NCBI GenBank assembly: GCA_008360955.1
Contig: LUCM01001617.1
Location: 58,300-122,299, forward strand
DNA: 64,000 nucleotides
Source of the DNA: Fasciolopsis buskii
Lineage: Eukaryota; Platyhelminthes; Trematoda; Plagiorchiida; Fasciolidae
Reading direction: 5' to 3'
The translations under genes were made by a program, and so were the position numbers. Under the pieces are notes generated by a model, which was not told the DNA's origin, did no database searches, and saw only the letters and a list, made by a program, of their open reading frames with translations. Of this stretch, positions 1 through 13,469 are shown piece by piece (the first letter of the stretch is position 1; each line of letters opens with the position of its first letter).

Positions 1-1194
1 TGCTCAAATTTAATTAAGATCTGAGCCGGAAATCTGGCAGCCTAAGCTTGGGCGTAGTATTGGCAATGTGTTTGGGCACAGAGCGAGTAAAAAGTTGACA
101 TTCAGAAAAAGTAAGCAAATTTTCTGACTGAGAAAAATTTTTACTTGTGCTAAACTACCAGAACGACAACCTGGTAGAAGTAAAAGTTCAAGATGCCAAC
201 TCACACAAGGAGCGGTATACAAAGTAACTGGCCGAAAATCCTGGGCACTTCTGATCGTTTGAACCTCCTTCCAGTGACACTGTTTTCAACAGTCGATTAC
301 ATCATCTTCGATAATTTTAACTGTTTCCACTTTGTCCTCGTACTCGTTGGTTGGGAGTATTTTCAGGACACTCGGTGTATTGAGGGGCCATCCCAACCTA
401 ATGCAGCTGCTTGTGTCGCAACCAGCTATTGACTTTTCGTCTACATAATTTTAATTTAAAAAGTAGCACCGCAGACCTTGCAAGTCAGTCATCTTCATTT
501 GGGCTTCCCACGAAGTTGAGCTTAGAGGTGGTTTGAGTTTTCAATTTGTTACCCAACACCTGTGAAGTGTATCTCTTGGCTCGTGTAGTTAGCAGCAACA
601 GTGATTTGGCAAGATAACTGCAAGCAGCATGAAGTTAGCGGATGGTGTTATAAGCAAAAATGGCGAAAAATTTTCGCGAAACGCTCTGCGTGGTTGGAAG
701 GTATATAAGAATAGTTTTGCCGGTTCAGGGCTCCGGAGATAATCGATATGGTGGGCACACTACTAAATCTGAGACCGCCATTTAAATGACTGAATTCAGG
801 GACTGGATTTTATAGGGAGAATAGCATAACAAATGAAGACGGGAGAGGAAATATGGATGAAAGAGTCGTCAGCTGTTCTTCTAGAGCTTGGGACAGCTAC
901 GTAGGGCCGAATTTAAGGGACCAACTTTTCTGTTTGCTTGGTGGAGGGTGCTGAACGTAATAACACAGATTTACAGTCTGCTACCAAACGGTCGGAGCAG
1001 AATTCCGGAAGTACAGAATTTACCAACTTGCTTGAGCAACAGGTTTGCAGAATTTCAAGGGTTGCAAAGCACTGCCGCTGACCATTACCCTTAGAGCATC
1101 ATTTGGCGTCATCCTCCACAAAATTGGGTTTTTATCACTCGCCGGGCGTCCAGCTGTGCACTAGAATTTTATAAAACCGTTTTAAACCTACGTG
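1..1194. other. Non-coding, no recognisable gene
   Basis: Only short open frames are present on either strand and none resembles a known family. The + strand is G-rich relative to C, a bias that continues to about 12 kb. Confidence 0.4.
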
Positions 1195-1517
1195 ATGGAA
1201 GACGATTGCAATGAGTCTCAGAGATTACTGCACCTGTTGCACAAATCTAGGGGAAAGGCAAAAATGGCTAGGGAAGAATGCGTCGTACTTCCGCCTGAAT
1301 TGCGGTATGGAAAAACATATGGGATGTTGACAGATATACTTGAGCGTACGCACAAAGTTGCCCGGTCGATGCTAGGCGAGCTGTTTGAGGGAACCCGCGA
1401 GGTTGAGTTAGACGCAAATGCATTCCTTGGTTTAGCGCTGCGCATGAAGTGCGGCGCAATTATCTTGGAGCAGCTGGAGTATACCAGTGATCATAATTTG
1501 CCTGCTAATCCCCAGAG
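1195..1517 (+). CDS. Possible exon of an unrecognised protein
   Basis: An ATG opens a frame of about 107 codons with a balanced, charged composition (start MEDDCNESQRLL, middle LPPELRYGKTYGML, later ELDANAFLGLALRMKCG). It reads as predicted alpha-helical and unlike the low-complexity frames around it. The frame runs into CAGAG|GTAAAA at 1513-1523, a reasonable splice donor (phase 2), so this could be a first exon with the rest lost or unrecognised downstream. I do not recognise the family and found no matching downstream exon. It could equally be a chance frame or a relic of a repeat-encoded protein, since a copy of a dispersed repeat starts just after it. Confidence 0.3.
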
Positions 1518-1524
1518 GTAAAAA

Positions 1525-1620
1525 ACCCTAAATTTCTGGATTTGCGAGAGGCACTCGCAAGGCAGGGTGAAATCTGTATAAGGGATTATGCAAAGAAAAA
1601 TTGAGTAACAGAAATCAGAA
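1525..1620 (+). repeat. Dispersed repeat, core copy
   Basis: A core of about 60 bp built around GATTTGCGAGAGGCA, then CGCAAGGCA, then GGTNAAAT. It recurs on the + strand near 4646, 21239 and 21380, and in reverse complement near 19200-19258. The copies are clearly diverged. No coding capacity is seen. Confidence 0.45.
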
Positions 1621-4618
1621 GGGGTATGGGGTTAGCGCAATCTTGGAATACTCGAGAAATATACTGGAGAAATGAATCGGACTCCGCAAGGCACAATTAG
1701 CCAGGTAAAACTCAAAACTGAAAAAACCGTTTTACAAGGTTATGGCGACTTTCCTGTTGCTGTTCGTGGGCAGCAGACTACAAGTAATTTGGCGTCTAAG
1801 TGCAATACACTTGCTTATTGCTGGCAAAACTTTATCGGAGCATAATGTCGGATGTAGAAATATAGCCGCAGTCCCCAGACGAAAAGAGGGTTACATAGTG
1901 GATAGCAAAGTTAAGATGAGGAGATGGAGAGTAGTAAAGATATGGTGACTGGATGGAAACAATTTAAAACTAGGGGAAATGCCATGCCAGGTGGATCGGA
2001 CATTCGCATTTAAAAATGACAAAAGGCGCACAAAATGCTGAAGAGGTGGGAGGAATGCTTTTATGACTATGGAAAATTGGCGGGAGGATGAGATTCTATG
2101 AAACGTTTTGCATAGAGATAATAGGTAATTATCCAGCCTGATGAGTGCGCTTATATGCGGCTGGCGGAAAACGTGTCTGAGATGTGTAATGGAGAAGAAA
2201 ACGTTTGTGCAAGAAGTGAAAATAATTCTTAAACACACCAGCTGTGTATATTATCTAGCCTGTCATTTTGTTATTGAATTTTTTGATCTTAGTCGGCAGT
2301 ACGTGTGCGAAATTTAAAGGGGAAACTCAAGCCACTCCAGCGGCATTGTTAACCGTGATTTGCCCAACCTAGATCCACCTAAGTGAGGATATCAAAGGCG
2401 ACCAATGGCGTGGTTTTGGTTGAACGGACCAGTACTCATGCACCACACCTTGATCGCAGTGTCCAAACAGAAGTGGGAAGCTAGTATATTTGAGGTTTTC
2501 TTTATGAAGGCGGAGCCGGTAATAGTGCGGAGAGCATGGGTGCGGAAACTGAAACAACACACAGAAGTAGGCTGACTTCGTTGCCAGCATGGGACCATTG
2601 TGAATAATGAGCCGATATCAACCCATCTAATATTGTCCGTGCAAATGAAAGCTGGAGGTTGGCTGCAAATGTTGCTCTCATTTCGGGTCTAGTTGTGATG
2701 TTCATTCTCAGTACTTGGACGCGGCCGCCAAGAAATGAAAGAGGCAAAGTAAAAATGAAATGCCAAGAAAGTAGACAGGCTAACCCAGAACGGCAGGGAA
2801 CCAGGGCATGGTGAACTGGCCAAATTTGTGTGGCTAATGACCAAAAGGGCTTTGAGTGGATTTGGACAGTTATAGCAAAAGCACATTGACTTCCGCTCTC
2901 ATGATACCCTGCAAGGGAGTAAAATCCGTCCAAAACAAAGTAAACCTCACAAAGGAAGGCACCTGGGGAAAAGTTGCCATTTGCACAGTGTAAAGAAATG
3001 CAACACGTGGTGGGGTGCCATGTACTCCAAAAACTGGGCACACCAGATCAGTTTGAGGGATCCCGGAGACACGGATTTTGCATATGCCTAAGGTGTAGTC
3101 ACCCAGCAGGGGGTTCAGCAATATAACTAAGTGCAATGGTTTGGGCTTTGGCGGAAGCCATTACCAGTTAATGTGCATGGCCGCCCGTTAAAGTGAGATG
3201 ACCGGCAAAATTCGTTGCACAGAAACTGAATTGCGGAGTGACCGCGCCTCACTGGGTAAATATGCAGCCGTTTGCGTTTAAGGAGGTGACAGGCTGCTCA
3301 CAGTTGAAAAATGGGTCTTATACGACCGTTACTTGATCGTACCCGCAAGCTCTTTTGGGTTTTGTGCACCGAAGCAAACCTCAAACAATAATAATGGTCA
3401 AAGGGACTGCAAAAGTCAACTCGGAGGGCAAAGCTTCACCTGCTGCCACTAGACGAGACAAAGTCTGTAAACATCGAAATTGCCGTTGCTGTCTGGGAGC
3501 TGCAGATAACGAAGGTGCAATACGGTAGTCAAACTCAGCTGATATTCCAATCGGAGAAATCAAACAAAAAATTCAATTCTCAGTGAAAGTGACTCTCCGG
3601 AAGCCCATCTGGTTTTGGAACAGAGGGAGGTGTTAAAATACCCCTAAGCCGTGCGCATTTATCTGAGACAAATGGCATCCAGCCAGTCTAGCTACGCGTA
3701 CTATGAACTAGAGTTTGTCAGCTACATATCCAAGGAGGTGTTTGAATTAACAGGAAGCTTGTCGAGGATGCATAAAATAGATTCTGCAGACGGGCATTCA
3801 TTGGAAAAGGGGTACTAACCGGAAGAATTGAATACCGTTGCCAAGGAGAAGCCACGGATTTAGTTCGTGGGCGACCGTTTTGCAGTGCCCTAGAATGTGG
3901 AAAGGGAACAGTAACAAAGCCCGGGAACCAAGCGTCCATGATTTCTAGACCACGTCACTTCCAGCGTCAGCTGGGGACGGGCGAGGACTTGCTTATCGGG
4001 TGCAAGTGATCCATGGAATAGACCACCTAAAAGAATATCCCGCGACGGTGCCAGTACATCCGTCAAGGCATGAATATCGGCCTCGTTGGCATACGAGCAC
4101 TTCACAACGTTTAACCCTAGAAAGCTGACGAAATCGCATGTGGTCCCGGACTACGCTGCCAGGCAGCGTGGACGTCCCCTAAGTGACATGCTTCGCCGAG
4201 ATTCAAATATAATAGATACAACTGCGGTTTCGGAAGGGTAGAACTTCCGAGTCAGCGGACGTCGCAGAAATGTTCATGCAAGTGCAGGTTCTTGAAAAAC
4301 AACAGACCAGCGGCCGATTTCTGCGGAGGCCAGAAGGATATCTGCCAGTGGAAACACATGAGAACAAAGTGATCTTAAAGCCGTGTGCAGCGCGGTCACT
4401 GCCCCTTTGTTTTAACGGCTCCTTGCACAGAGCTTCCGAATTATTTGGCATTAGTTAGGAGGAGGTAGTACAAGAAGCGAAAAGGACCAATTACCTAAAT
4501 TCCTTTTCCACAAATGTCGAGGCAGTCACGTTTGCGCGGGACTCATGGACGAATTCGACTCAGAAAATGGAACTCTATTTCTCCAAAGTCGCCAAAAACG
4601 CTTGCAGAACGTGATGTC
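1621..4618. other. Non-coding, no recognisable gene
   Basis: A G-rich stretch. Several overlapping open frames lie on the minus strand near 2500-3140, the longest about 179 codons, but their composition (many Cys, Trp, His and Phe) and lack of motifs suggest chance frames in C-rich antisense sequence. Around 1860-1960 there is weak similarity to the reverse complement of about 18860-18960, suggesting another old repeat. Confidence 0.35.
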
Positions 4619-5050
4619 ATAATGATAATAATAATAATGGGCATATTTCTCGAAATTCAAGAGTCATGCGCAAGGCAAGATCAAATTCATGCAAAGTTGG
4701 CGCAGGGGAAATCGGAAAACAAAAATTTAGACGTGAAGATGCAGTGTCTTTGCTCTCATGAACGTAACCTGCAATTAGAAGGGTAATCATGAGCTTTTGG
4801 GCTTCAAATCAGGACTAGGTAATCCATTGCCGAAACCTTCTGGGGCTGACTACTAGTCGCGCACTGCGAGTCAATCCAGGTTTAAACGCATCAAAGGTGA
4901 GCATTGCTGGCGCCTAATTTGGCTGGGAAGAAATAGTGGGTGTTGTCAGGGGGCCTTGTTCATCAAAAATCAGGAGGGTAAAATGGTGAAGAAAGATCAG
5001 TATGGACGTAGTAGCGGGATGGAGAAGAGTCAAAATCACACTGGATATCA
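4619..5050 (+). repeat. Dispersed repeat with ATA/AAT start
   Basis: Begins with an AAT/ATA trinucleotide tract (about 4620-4638), followed by the core described at 1525 and then about 350 bp collinear with 21380-21800. Shared landmarks are the AACGCATCAAAGGTG block (near 4885 and 21630), the AAAATCA-GAG-GT block (near 4970 and 21705) and the ACTGGATATCATA block (near 5040 and 21785). No protein is recognised. It may be a non-autonomous element. Confidence 0.5.
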
Positions 5051-8000
5051 TACGAGATGGATGGAGAGTGGTAATCAACAACATTCAGTAGTCTAAATAA
5101 TGCTTAAAATGAAACAGAGGGAGACCTCCAAGAATGCGGTAGACTATTCGCAGGACAAAAGTATATGGAAAGTTTGGACAGAGAGACAATGGAACTTACA
5201 AAATTGGTCACTGAACTTATGCGGCCGGGAGCGGATTGTGATATGTGGCGGAAAGTAAACGGGTACGTGTAAGATTTACAATGAATCCTTAAATATACTT
5301 GCCATGAATGACCTGTGTTGTCCTTATTTGATATTGGAGATTATGGTGTTATGTGGCGGTCAAGGCTTGGAGTTTTCGGGGTTGCGCAGCACTTCAGTAG
5401 TGATAGTAACTGTTCGGACAATCGTGATGAAGCACCCGGGGCGGTCATCAGCGTGAATTGGCTTGCCTCAGGGTAGCGCGGCCCGGTAGTGGATAGCAGG
5501 ATAGCAGCTTCCTAACGGGGATAAACAACCAGCGCAAAGGATAGAATGGAGCATTCGGCGATAATTTGCGTTGCATCTGTAGTCATTGGCGGGCCTGGAG
5601 AAGAGCCAGATAGAGATACGGGGCAGTCTGGAATTCGTTCCAGCTGGTGGTAAGGTAAGCAAACAAAAAATGGGAACAGTGGTGACAGTCAGTTTTTTAC
5701 TAAGATTACAGGGACCAGACAACTGTCAAGAAACAAGCAGGGGTAGTTTCCGTTGACGGGACTTGTGCAACAAACATCGGCTGCTTTCACCCTATAGATT
5801 ATATGGTCCAGTCAGTCCTGGGCTTTGTTGTCTTTATTTGAAACGCGATCCTATTCTATTCCGACATCTTCGCAGATGCAGATTACAGTGGTCTGATAGG
5901 ACGGCCACCGCAATGGTGAGGGAATAAAGTCACTATTTGTTCTGTTTGTGGAACTCTTCTGGTCTACGGGCCCGGTGTACAAGCTACGGGGAGTCAGTTA
6001 TAACCGATCATGTGATCTTTTGCCGATGTTTACTACTTCCAGTTGCGAAGAAAGGACATAACGGAATGGCTCGCGGATGGCAGTGTGTGCTGGATGCTAG
6101 GACAGGATTTGATACGAGAAATCGTAGAAAGAAGAGAGAGGAGAGGCATAAGAATATCGGGATCGGTAATTTGTTTATAAACAGGACGATAGCAACTTGT
6201 ACCACATAGTAGTTTCAGTAAGCGTGCATGAATAATCAAGAAAGAGCGACGGCAGTTATTATAAACGTCAGCATACGTACCAGGTGTGCGGTTGGGGGAA
6301 CAGGGGCATGTTAAAAAATAGAGGGGTGGGTGGTGAAGCATAAGTGGATAGTCCGATGAGCTACTTCCCCAGACCGTTCAGCAAAGCGGCCAGATGCTTA
6401 TCTGCCACACAAGGGCGGTGTGGGGTTTCCCCTTACTCAGAGTCTGGTCTGAGCTGATGGCATACATATCCATCGTAGAAGGTGGCCCATTCCTTCGCAG
6501 TCCGAGTGTGCTTTGGTTGCTGGGGTCAACCTGATCCGGCGGGGATTTTTTCTTTATTTCTGACAGAGGAATGGTTGAGCCCATATAGGTACTTTTCATA
6601 GTTCCTCCGCCTGACCTTAATTTTCCGCGTTGTTTTCTTTTCGCAACCGCTGGGGGTGGTCTGTTTTCCCTACATCCGGAGATACTGAAGCAAACCTGTC
6701 CCAGTCATTTGGGTTTTTGCACGGACTAAAGAAACAAAAGTGGGGATAAAAAAAGCACACGGAGGATGGTGGTTTATGCCGTGAAACCCAGACCTGTACG
6801 CATGGCTCCGTCATCTTCAACGCCGTGTCTTGCTTTCCTTAGCGAGTGCTGCCTGAAGCTTACTAATATGGACTTGTGTGCTGCGTAAGCGAACTAGATC
6901 GTCCGTGTGACGTGGACAGATTTTTTTTATAGATGAAAATAGGGAGTTTACCAGGGAAGGGAGTTCACCAGGTTCGCGTTGGCAGGTCACTGGGGATCAA
7001 GATGAGTAGGTAGGAACAGTAAAAGGAACCTCTAATGTTCTCTGATGAAATGTCTACGAAGAGAAAACCTAGTTCCGGTAATACGCAGCATAATGTCAGG
7101 ATCCTTTATGTTGGCATAGTAAGAAATTTATGGGGAAAAAAAACCAGGGCTGAAAAGACCGATATGAGGAGGGTTAATCGCGCTTACAGCTGCCATAGAA
7201 TCCAGCATCCTACTGCTATCACGGACCTTAATGTCATTTACTGTTGTCGGCTGAGATCCAAGTTTCGGAGACTCCACTCTAATAATTGTTAGAATCGTAA
7301 ACCAAACTTCGTACGCCCGAGTCTTTGATAGATACGGGTCGCATATACGAATAATGGGCTGAACAGTCAGTAGTTCACGGACTTCGTTTTTGAAGGCGAT
7401 TTTGGACTGTTGAGGTAATGAATTTTACAAGAAACAACATTTCACAATAAAAAGGTCCGACCTAGGGTTGGCTGATAATAAAGAACTCATGCGGTAGGGT
7501 GACCAGGGTAGTACCGAGAAGTATGGAAGTGAATAGAAAAGTGAGGAAGACATATCCATGGTATTTGCAGGTCTGCCAGTTGGGAAGCTTTGGGCCTAGT
7601 GGGGGGCCAAGGGTAGGTCCCACCTTAAAATGGTTAGGACTACTCCATTTACCCAGCGATCAGCGAGGGTTAATCTGCGGTGTTGTCCGTATTATGCTAG
7701 TATCCTAGAATCTCTTGCGCCTTCAGATTGAGTGTTATGGAAAGCAGGGAGGTGAAATGTGTATTTAGAAATCGATGGCTGACTCAAAGGCACGCTCTTC
7801 CAAGATAGGGGTGTTGGTCAATTGAAGGACCTGGGTGATACTTAGGTAAGTGTGTTTGATCAACTGCGCTGCTAATTCCGCAGGCTGAATGGCCATCGCA
7901 AAGGACATGCTGGGTATCGTGGGACGTGATTAGTGATGAGTTCAGCTTTCATTTTGAGCCAACAGATAAATCGACTACCAGGCAAACAAGCCCTTGGAAT

Positions 8001-11000
8001 ATGCTCTCCCTGTTTGATTCACTAGGGATAACTGCCCCGTTGTGCATTCTGGAAATGAACGGCTCCAAAAATCATGCAGATGCTGCCTATGTTTTGATGA
8101 ACCCCAAAGCCAGGTGAATGTTTAGGCTTGGGATGACTTGGACGGTTTCATGAGGGGGTAACTGAAACAGAAGCTTTTTGAGGGAGCAGGATAGTGTTGG
8201 GTTTATCGAACCGCATGCATGCTGCCGCACATAAACGATGGGATATGAAGCTACAGCATACGCATAGAAAGAGCCTGCGAACAAATCAGCGTACGGGGTC
8301 CTGTCATAGGGTAACTCGAGAGTGGCGCCTATAAAGCTGGTAGCCATTCCTCGGACAGTGCACTCGGTAGCAAACCTTGGGGATCAAAAATAGAAAAGTA
8401 GTAGAATAAGCTCTGTGCGATACTTTCTGGTACATCCGGCTGGGCGTTATATGTCAGTATACCACCGAATGGCAGTGGGGGCTGTTTAGTTTGACTGACA
8501 GATCCTCAATGTCAATGAATGATATGAATAGAAAATTGGCTAAAATTCTGCATCCAGTAATAGCGTGGAAGCTGCAGACGCCGTATGTGTATCGCATACC
8601 GGAGCGGCTTGTCAATGCTGTCAAAGTACTCCTAGGGTAACAAGCTGTCAAAAAATGGGAACGATTACGAAGTGCACATGAACCAGCGGAAAGTTGAGAC
8701 AAAATAACAAAAAACCATCAGAAATGGAATTTTAGGGCATAAATCTGCAAACTGCAACATTGCCCGTACCGTATGGCAAGCACTATACTAAACAGACACT
8801 CAGGGATTAGAAACTCTGGGTGCAATGTGATGCATGTTTACTAGGATGTAACAGATGGGATAAGCCACAATGGAAAGTTGGGCAAAGGAACAAAAAATGT
8901 ATGAGATGAAATTTGCTAAAAGTAAATTTCATCACCTAAAAGTTCGTCTGAGAAACAGAAGAGGAAGAATTAGAAGGAAAGTGCTTCCATCCGCTGATAA
9001 AGTACAAGCTGAGGCCAAGCTAACATGCACTATCAACGGCTCAGAACAGGAAGCAGGCCTGCAGATCCCCATGCAAATTATCTTAATAATTTAGATACCA
9101 ATAAACTTTCTTCGAGGGACACTTCTTTAAAGGATGGCTTAGCAGGAGCCTTGGAAAGACGTGGAGGAACGTAGGCACATGGGCGCGCACATTCGTCAGG
9201 GGACTAAGCCTGCGGTTGCCTCAGGGGTTCTAGTCAGTGGAGCTTGCAGTGTCCCGGTATGTCCAACCTGAAAAACACCTTTCACAGTTGAACGCAGGTG
9301 GTGTGATCTGCCGCCCTAGTTGCATCCACAAATAGCTGCATCCAAGATGCCCGCTGGGCGTGATCCGGCTAAATTGGTGGATCTGACCACGTCCAGAGAA
9401 GCGGAGACTAGTGCGAAAGCATGATAAAGGTAAGCCGAGTATTAGGGGAAAAAGCTAAAGTGGGGATGGACAATGCAGTGTGCAAGGCCCCCCTAGGTCT
9501 TGCATTGTCACAGGCGTTACTCTGCAGTATTAAAATGGGGATAAAGATGCGTACCTTTATCTCAGATTCCGTTAGAAGTTTCTTTGGATGACGCAACGAC
9601 AGGGATTTTGCCGTAGCCAGCTGCCCAAAATGGACCTAGTGGTTCGTGGTCATCCGCTTCCATGGTAGAGAGCACTGGGGAGAATAAGGCAGTTTGGGAG
9701 CTGTTTCATTAAAGATATATGATGGAAAACGAAGAAAATGTTACAAATCGTATGATTCAAATGGGGTAGCTCGCAGATCGCTTCGTGCGATAACTCATTA
9801 GCGGTAAACCGACTATAATTCAACGCCCATTAATGAATATAACCCCGGTTATGAGGTGCGCGGTTCAACAGAAGGGGCGGCCTAAAAATGTAGGCCGGGG
9901 AATAGAGATTCATAAATGTGAGCGGTGCCGCGATATACTGAAGTAGGTTATGCGTTTCAGAAAGAGTGACTTCCATGGTGTGCGAAGCCCGAGGGGAAGT
10001 GATCATTTCTCGATTAAGCGGCTTTGTGAACTGAGATGTTTATTTAATTCCCACTGACTTTTGGCCAAGGGGCCAAAAGAACGAATGTGGCATGGCGGCC
10101 TGCTTCACACTTTACTGTAAACTATGTAAAAATCCGGTCTTGAGAGATTTTTCCGTGTAAGAAACGGGAGGATGGAAGGCCCTATGTCGCCCTGGTTAAA
10201 CCAAGAATTCAGAGAGATTTATTCTAGTGGAGGTAGCCGGTAAGCGGCCCTCTGCTTTCGCAAAATGAACAAACGAAATCTGAGACGCCAAAGCTATAAC
10301 GAGTCCAGTTGGAATGGTTTGCCCCGTTCGCTGTAGGGTAGAGGCGAGGATACACCCAACAATCATTTGGCGAGTGAACGCTGAACATCTTCAATGATGA
10401 CCATGGCCGAGATCGGCCTAATGGATTTTGTAGGAGTGACAAATTTTAAGAAGGTTCTAAGAAGCCTGGTGTTAGTGGGAATCCTGCCGTTATCCATTTC
10501 GTTTCAAAGAGATGACGGATTAACTATTCGTATGGTTCTCACTATTTGATGCGAAGCTTGCTCGGAGAAGCAGACTAAGAGTAACATGACCCAAGGTATT
10601 TTTTGGAAAAGCTGTTGGTGATGGCACAATTTTCCAAGGTAATTGTACTAGGTGTATAAAACAAATGTAAATATCATGCTTTCAGAGGTAGAAAATTTCA
10701 TCCATCAAGATAAGAAATAGCAACAAGAGAAATCAGGTCATCCTGTGTAGGTTGGACAAAAATAGGTATATCTGAGGAACGGAGTGAACTAAGTACTTTG
10801 ATTTCTTCAGCGAATAGCAATGGGGTACCATGGCGTATGTAGGCAAGCATGTCGTTCACTGACATCATAAATATTAAAGTTCCTAGAAAACTGCACTCAG
10901 TACTACTGCTAGTTGTCGATGAAGATCTGACAAATGACCACTGACCCTAACTAACCCTAGGCGATCCATTAGATGTGGGTGCATCCAGGAGAGGTGACTA

Positions 11001-12799
11001 GTGATCACAAAAAAGCAAGCCTTGTAGGTAAGTTAGGTGTAGGGTAAGCTAACGTCAGTCCTTGCCATATCAGGGTTTTACCAAAGTCGCTGACCTGCCG
11101 TTGCCGCAGGACGAGGGAAAACCTTTAGAGAAGTCAAATTCGCAAGTGTCCTTGGATTTCAATTTAATGAAGCCGCGGTGCCTCATGTGGAACTTGTTTT
11201 CAGGGAAGATAATATCGTATTTCCTACTGGAATTGCCTATCCATGATCATGAAGACTCCGGACATGTGGTTGATATGTTGGTGTTTTTCAGAGTGGCGTC
11301 AACCCTTTTCTTCCTTTAAGGGAATATTGATAGAAGTTCCGCACTGAGTAGATACCGTACTAGTTTACACGGATGAGCTCTACAGTTTCAAACCAGGGGA
11401 ACTGTTTCTGGACCACGTGGGATAGTGAGGGCTGGGGTGATGTCATCGTGCCCGACACGGAAAGTGGTGAGCTTTTTATTGGAAGCCTTAGAAAATTCAA
11501 TCGTGTGAAGTTTGGGGTTGGAGGGGGAGGGACCGGTATTCACTTGTAGACAGAAGAAAAGACGGCGGTTAAACAAATCTACGACGTCTTTTTGAATGCC
11601 TTCTTTTAGCAGACCAGGGGTTACAAAATTTCGCATCCCCTGAGGATTATGCTCCAACCTCGCATTGAACGGTCCGAAGGTGCCTCCCTGTTTATTTGGT
11701 TGGTGGATTGCATTTAAATCTTGGATTAATACGTGATTTGTTTGGTCATTCCGGCGCCTTATTTAGCCGGTGGGCGTAAAGGACAAGAGTAATCTGCAGC
11801 TAGGTGAGGTGTTTGGAAGCCCTTTTATTCAACGAAAACATAATCCCTCCAGTTGGAACACTGGTGAGAGTGATGACATGAGGTCAAGCGGTTACTGACG
11901 AAATCCTGGGATCCCGCTCTGTAGGTACCAAACGGATAATTAACAGCAGGCCGCCAGCACCCGTGCCCTGCGATGTGGGTAACCAGAGGGCACTGACACC
12001 GAAAATTCTGCTTTCGCTCAGAGACTGCAGTGGGTTACCTGCAGGCAAAAGCACGCCATCAGCCCTAAGGTACTAAAAATCATTTACGGCGATGGAGGGC
12101 AAACAGAATATCTCAAGTCAAGAACCTTCGACCGAGATGGATTTCTATGTCATAAATCCTTCTTATCATCACCATCTGGAGCAAACTGCAGAACTTCTCT
12201 GGGCCTTTCCGTACGGTAAACCACAATTCCTCCCAAAAGCGTTTTTCAATTTTTGGTATTCTTGATATTGTAACTGATGTCTTAACCTAATTACCATAGA
12301 TATGTAGAGTTCCTGGGACTCCGGTTAACTGCGCATGAATCGGAGCCTATTGACCATAGTAAAACAGCATGGCTTTTCCGAACTTTACGTAACATGCTGA
12401 CCTCTACATTTGATTAAACCAGAGTATTGTTTTACCCCTTCCTTGTGAACGGATGTGATAAATGGCCCATTCTATCGCCGTTATGCGTCAAGGTTTGTAG
12501 AACTTTACATCCTCTTCCTACAGTCCTACGCCGGCCAATTCCCGCGTTTACTGTTGCACTTACCAAGAACCGTTCCCCGCTGTGAGTTGTTCTCGCTGTT
12601 GTTTTTTGCAGTTCATGGCGTTATTGTAGTATTTTTAGTGTAATTAGAACCGTGATCCTAGTTGAAAATGTTCCCCAAATTTTGTGGCCATTAGCATCTG
12701 ACCTCATCCCTCGCCGACCCTTCTGTCAATACTTACTTCAAGCCTAGACCGTCACATTTTCAGCTCTCGCCTGGACCTATTTCAAAAGTCTAACCACAT
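5051..12799. other. Long G-rich stretch without a recognised gene
   Basis: No open frame here matches a protein family I know, and all are below about 105 codons. The + strand carries many G runs and few C runs, the mirror image of the next block. Since the identifiable CR1-like LINEs of this window have C-rich sense strands, part of this block may be very old LINE sequence in the opposite orientation, but no diagnostic motif survives. The strand bias reverses between about 11.7 and 12.3 kb. Confidence 0.35.
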
Positions 12800-12829
12800 G
12801 TTCTACCCTTCTATTGATCTACTTTTAAG

Positions 12830-13380
12830 AGCAATTTTTCCAGTTAGCCTGTCTGTTTTTCTTTTCACCTGCATGCTCCCACACTTCTTGACAACATCCC
12901 ATTAGCCAGCATAATTGACCCTTCAAATGACAAGAATGCCAGCAATCTAGCTGCCACAGAAAGCCTTTTTGACTCCTCAACCACAGAAGCTCACAGACGC
13001 ATTGCGAATGCGAAGAACGCCGTTGTTTTTAATGAACCCGACCCCTTCCACTGCCACCGGTCCCATCTAACAATCTGGATGCTTGCAGCCTGACCCACCA
13101 ATCCTGTCTGTGTCCTAGGCTCCGGAAATATCCTCCAGGAATCGCAGTCCAATTTTACTTTAATTTCGTGATGAACTTTCTGCTAAGGAGTTTATAACGA
13201 ACAAGGTAAACATTGCTAACCATATGCTTAATAAAAAGATCAAAATCTTCACGGATAAAACTCCTTTTCAGAGAGATATATTACGGTCACATAAGCTTAC
13301 CGCAACTTTTCAAGTTGGCAAGACGTCGGTTGTATCTGGCGCTTCCCCTCTGCCCAGTGCTGTCAGTACAGGTTCCTCCT
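12830..13380 (+). pseudogene. CR1-like ORF1 fragment
   Basis: One frame (to a stop at about 13094) contains the stretch IIDPSNDKNASNLAATESLF followed by a region rich in Ala, Glu and Arg. A second frame (about 13165-13380) continues with AKEFITNKVNIANHML, then IKIFTDKTPFQRDILR. I associate both motifs with ORF1 of flatworm CR1-like LINEs, where the KxPxQR-type segment belongs to the nucleic-acid-binding part. At least one frameshift and an in-frame stop separate the two parts. The product would be an RNA-binding chaperone of the retrotransposon particle. Confidence 0.6.
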
Positions 13381-13469
13381 GATGAGCCAAATCCCGAGCC
13401 TACTGCCAAGGTCTCAGCTAGTCTGCCTTCTCCATGTGAAAGTCTCTATTTGCGGCTATCCCATGCCTG

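Noticed and set aside
2502..3041. 179-codon frame on the minus strand
   Set aside because: No motif, skewed composition rich in Cys, Trp and Phe, overlaps other frames of similar quality. Fits chance in C-rich sequence.
4514..4786. 90-codon frame starting before the dispersed repeat
   Set aside because: Its second half is translated repeat core (the Ile run comes from the ATA tract).
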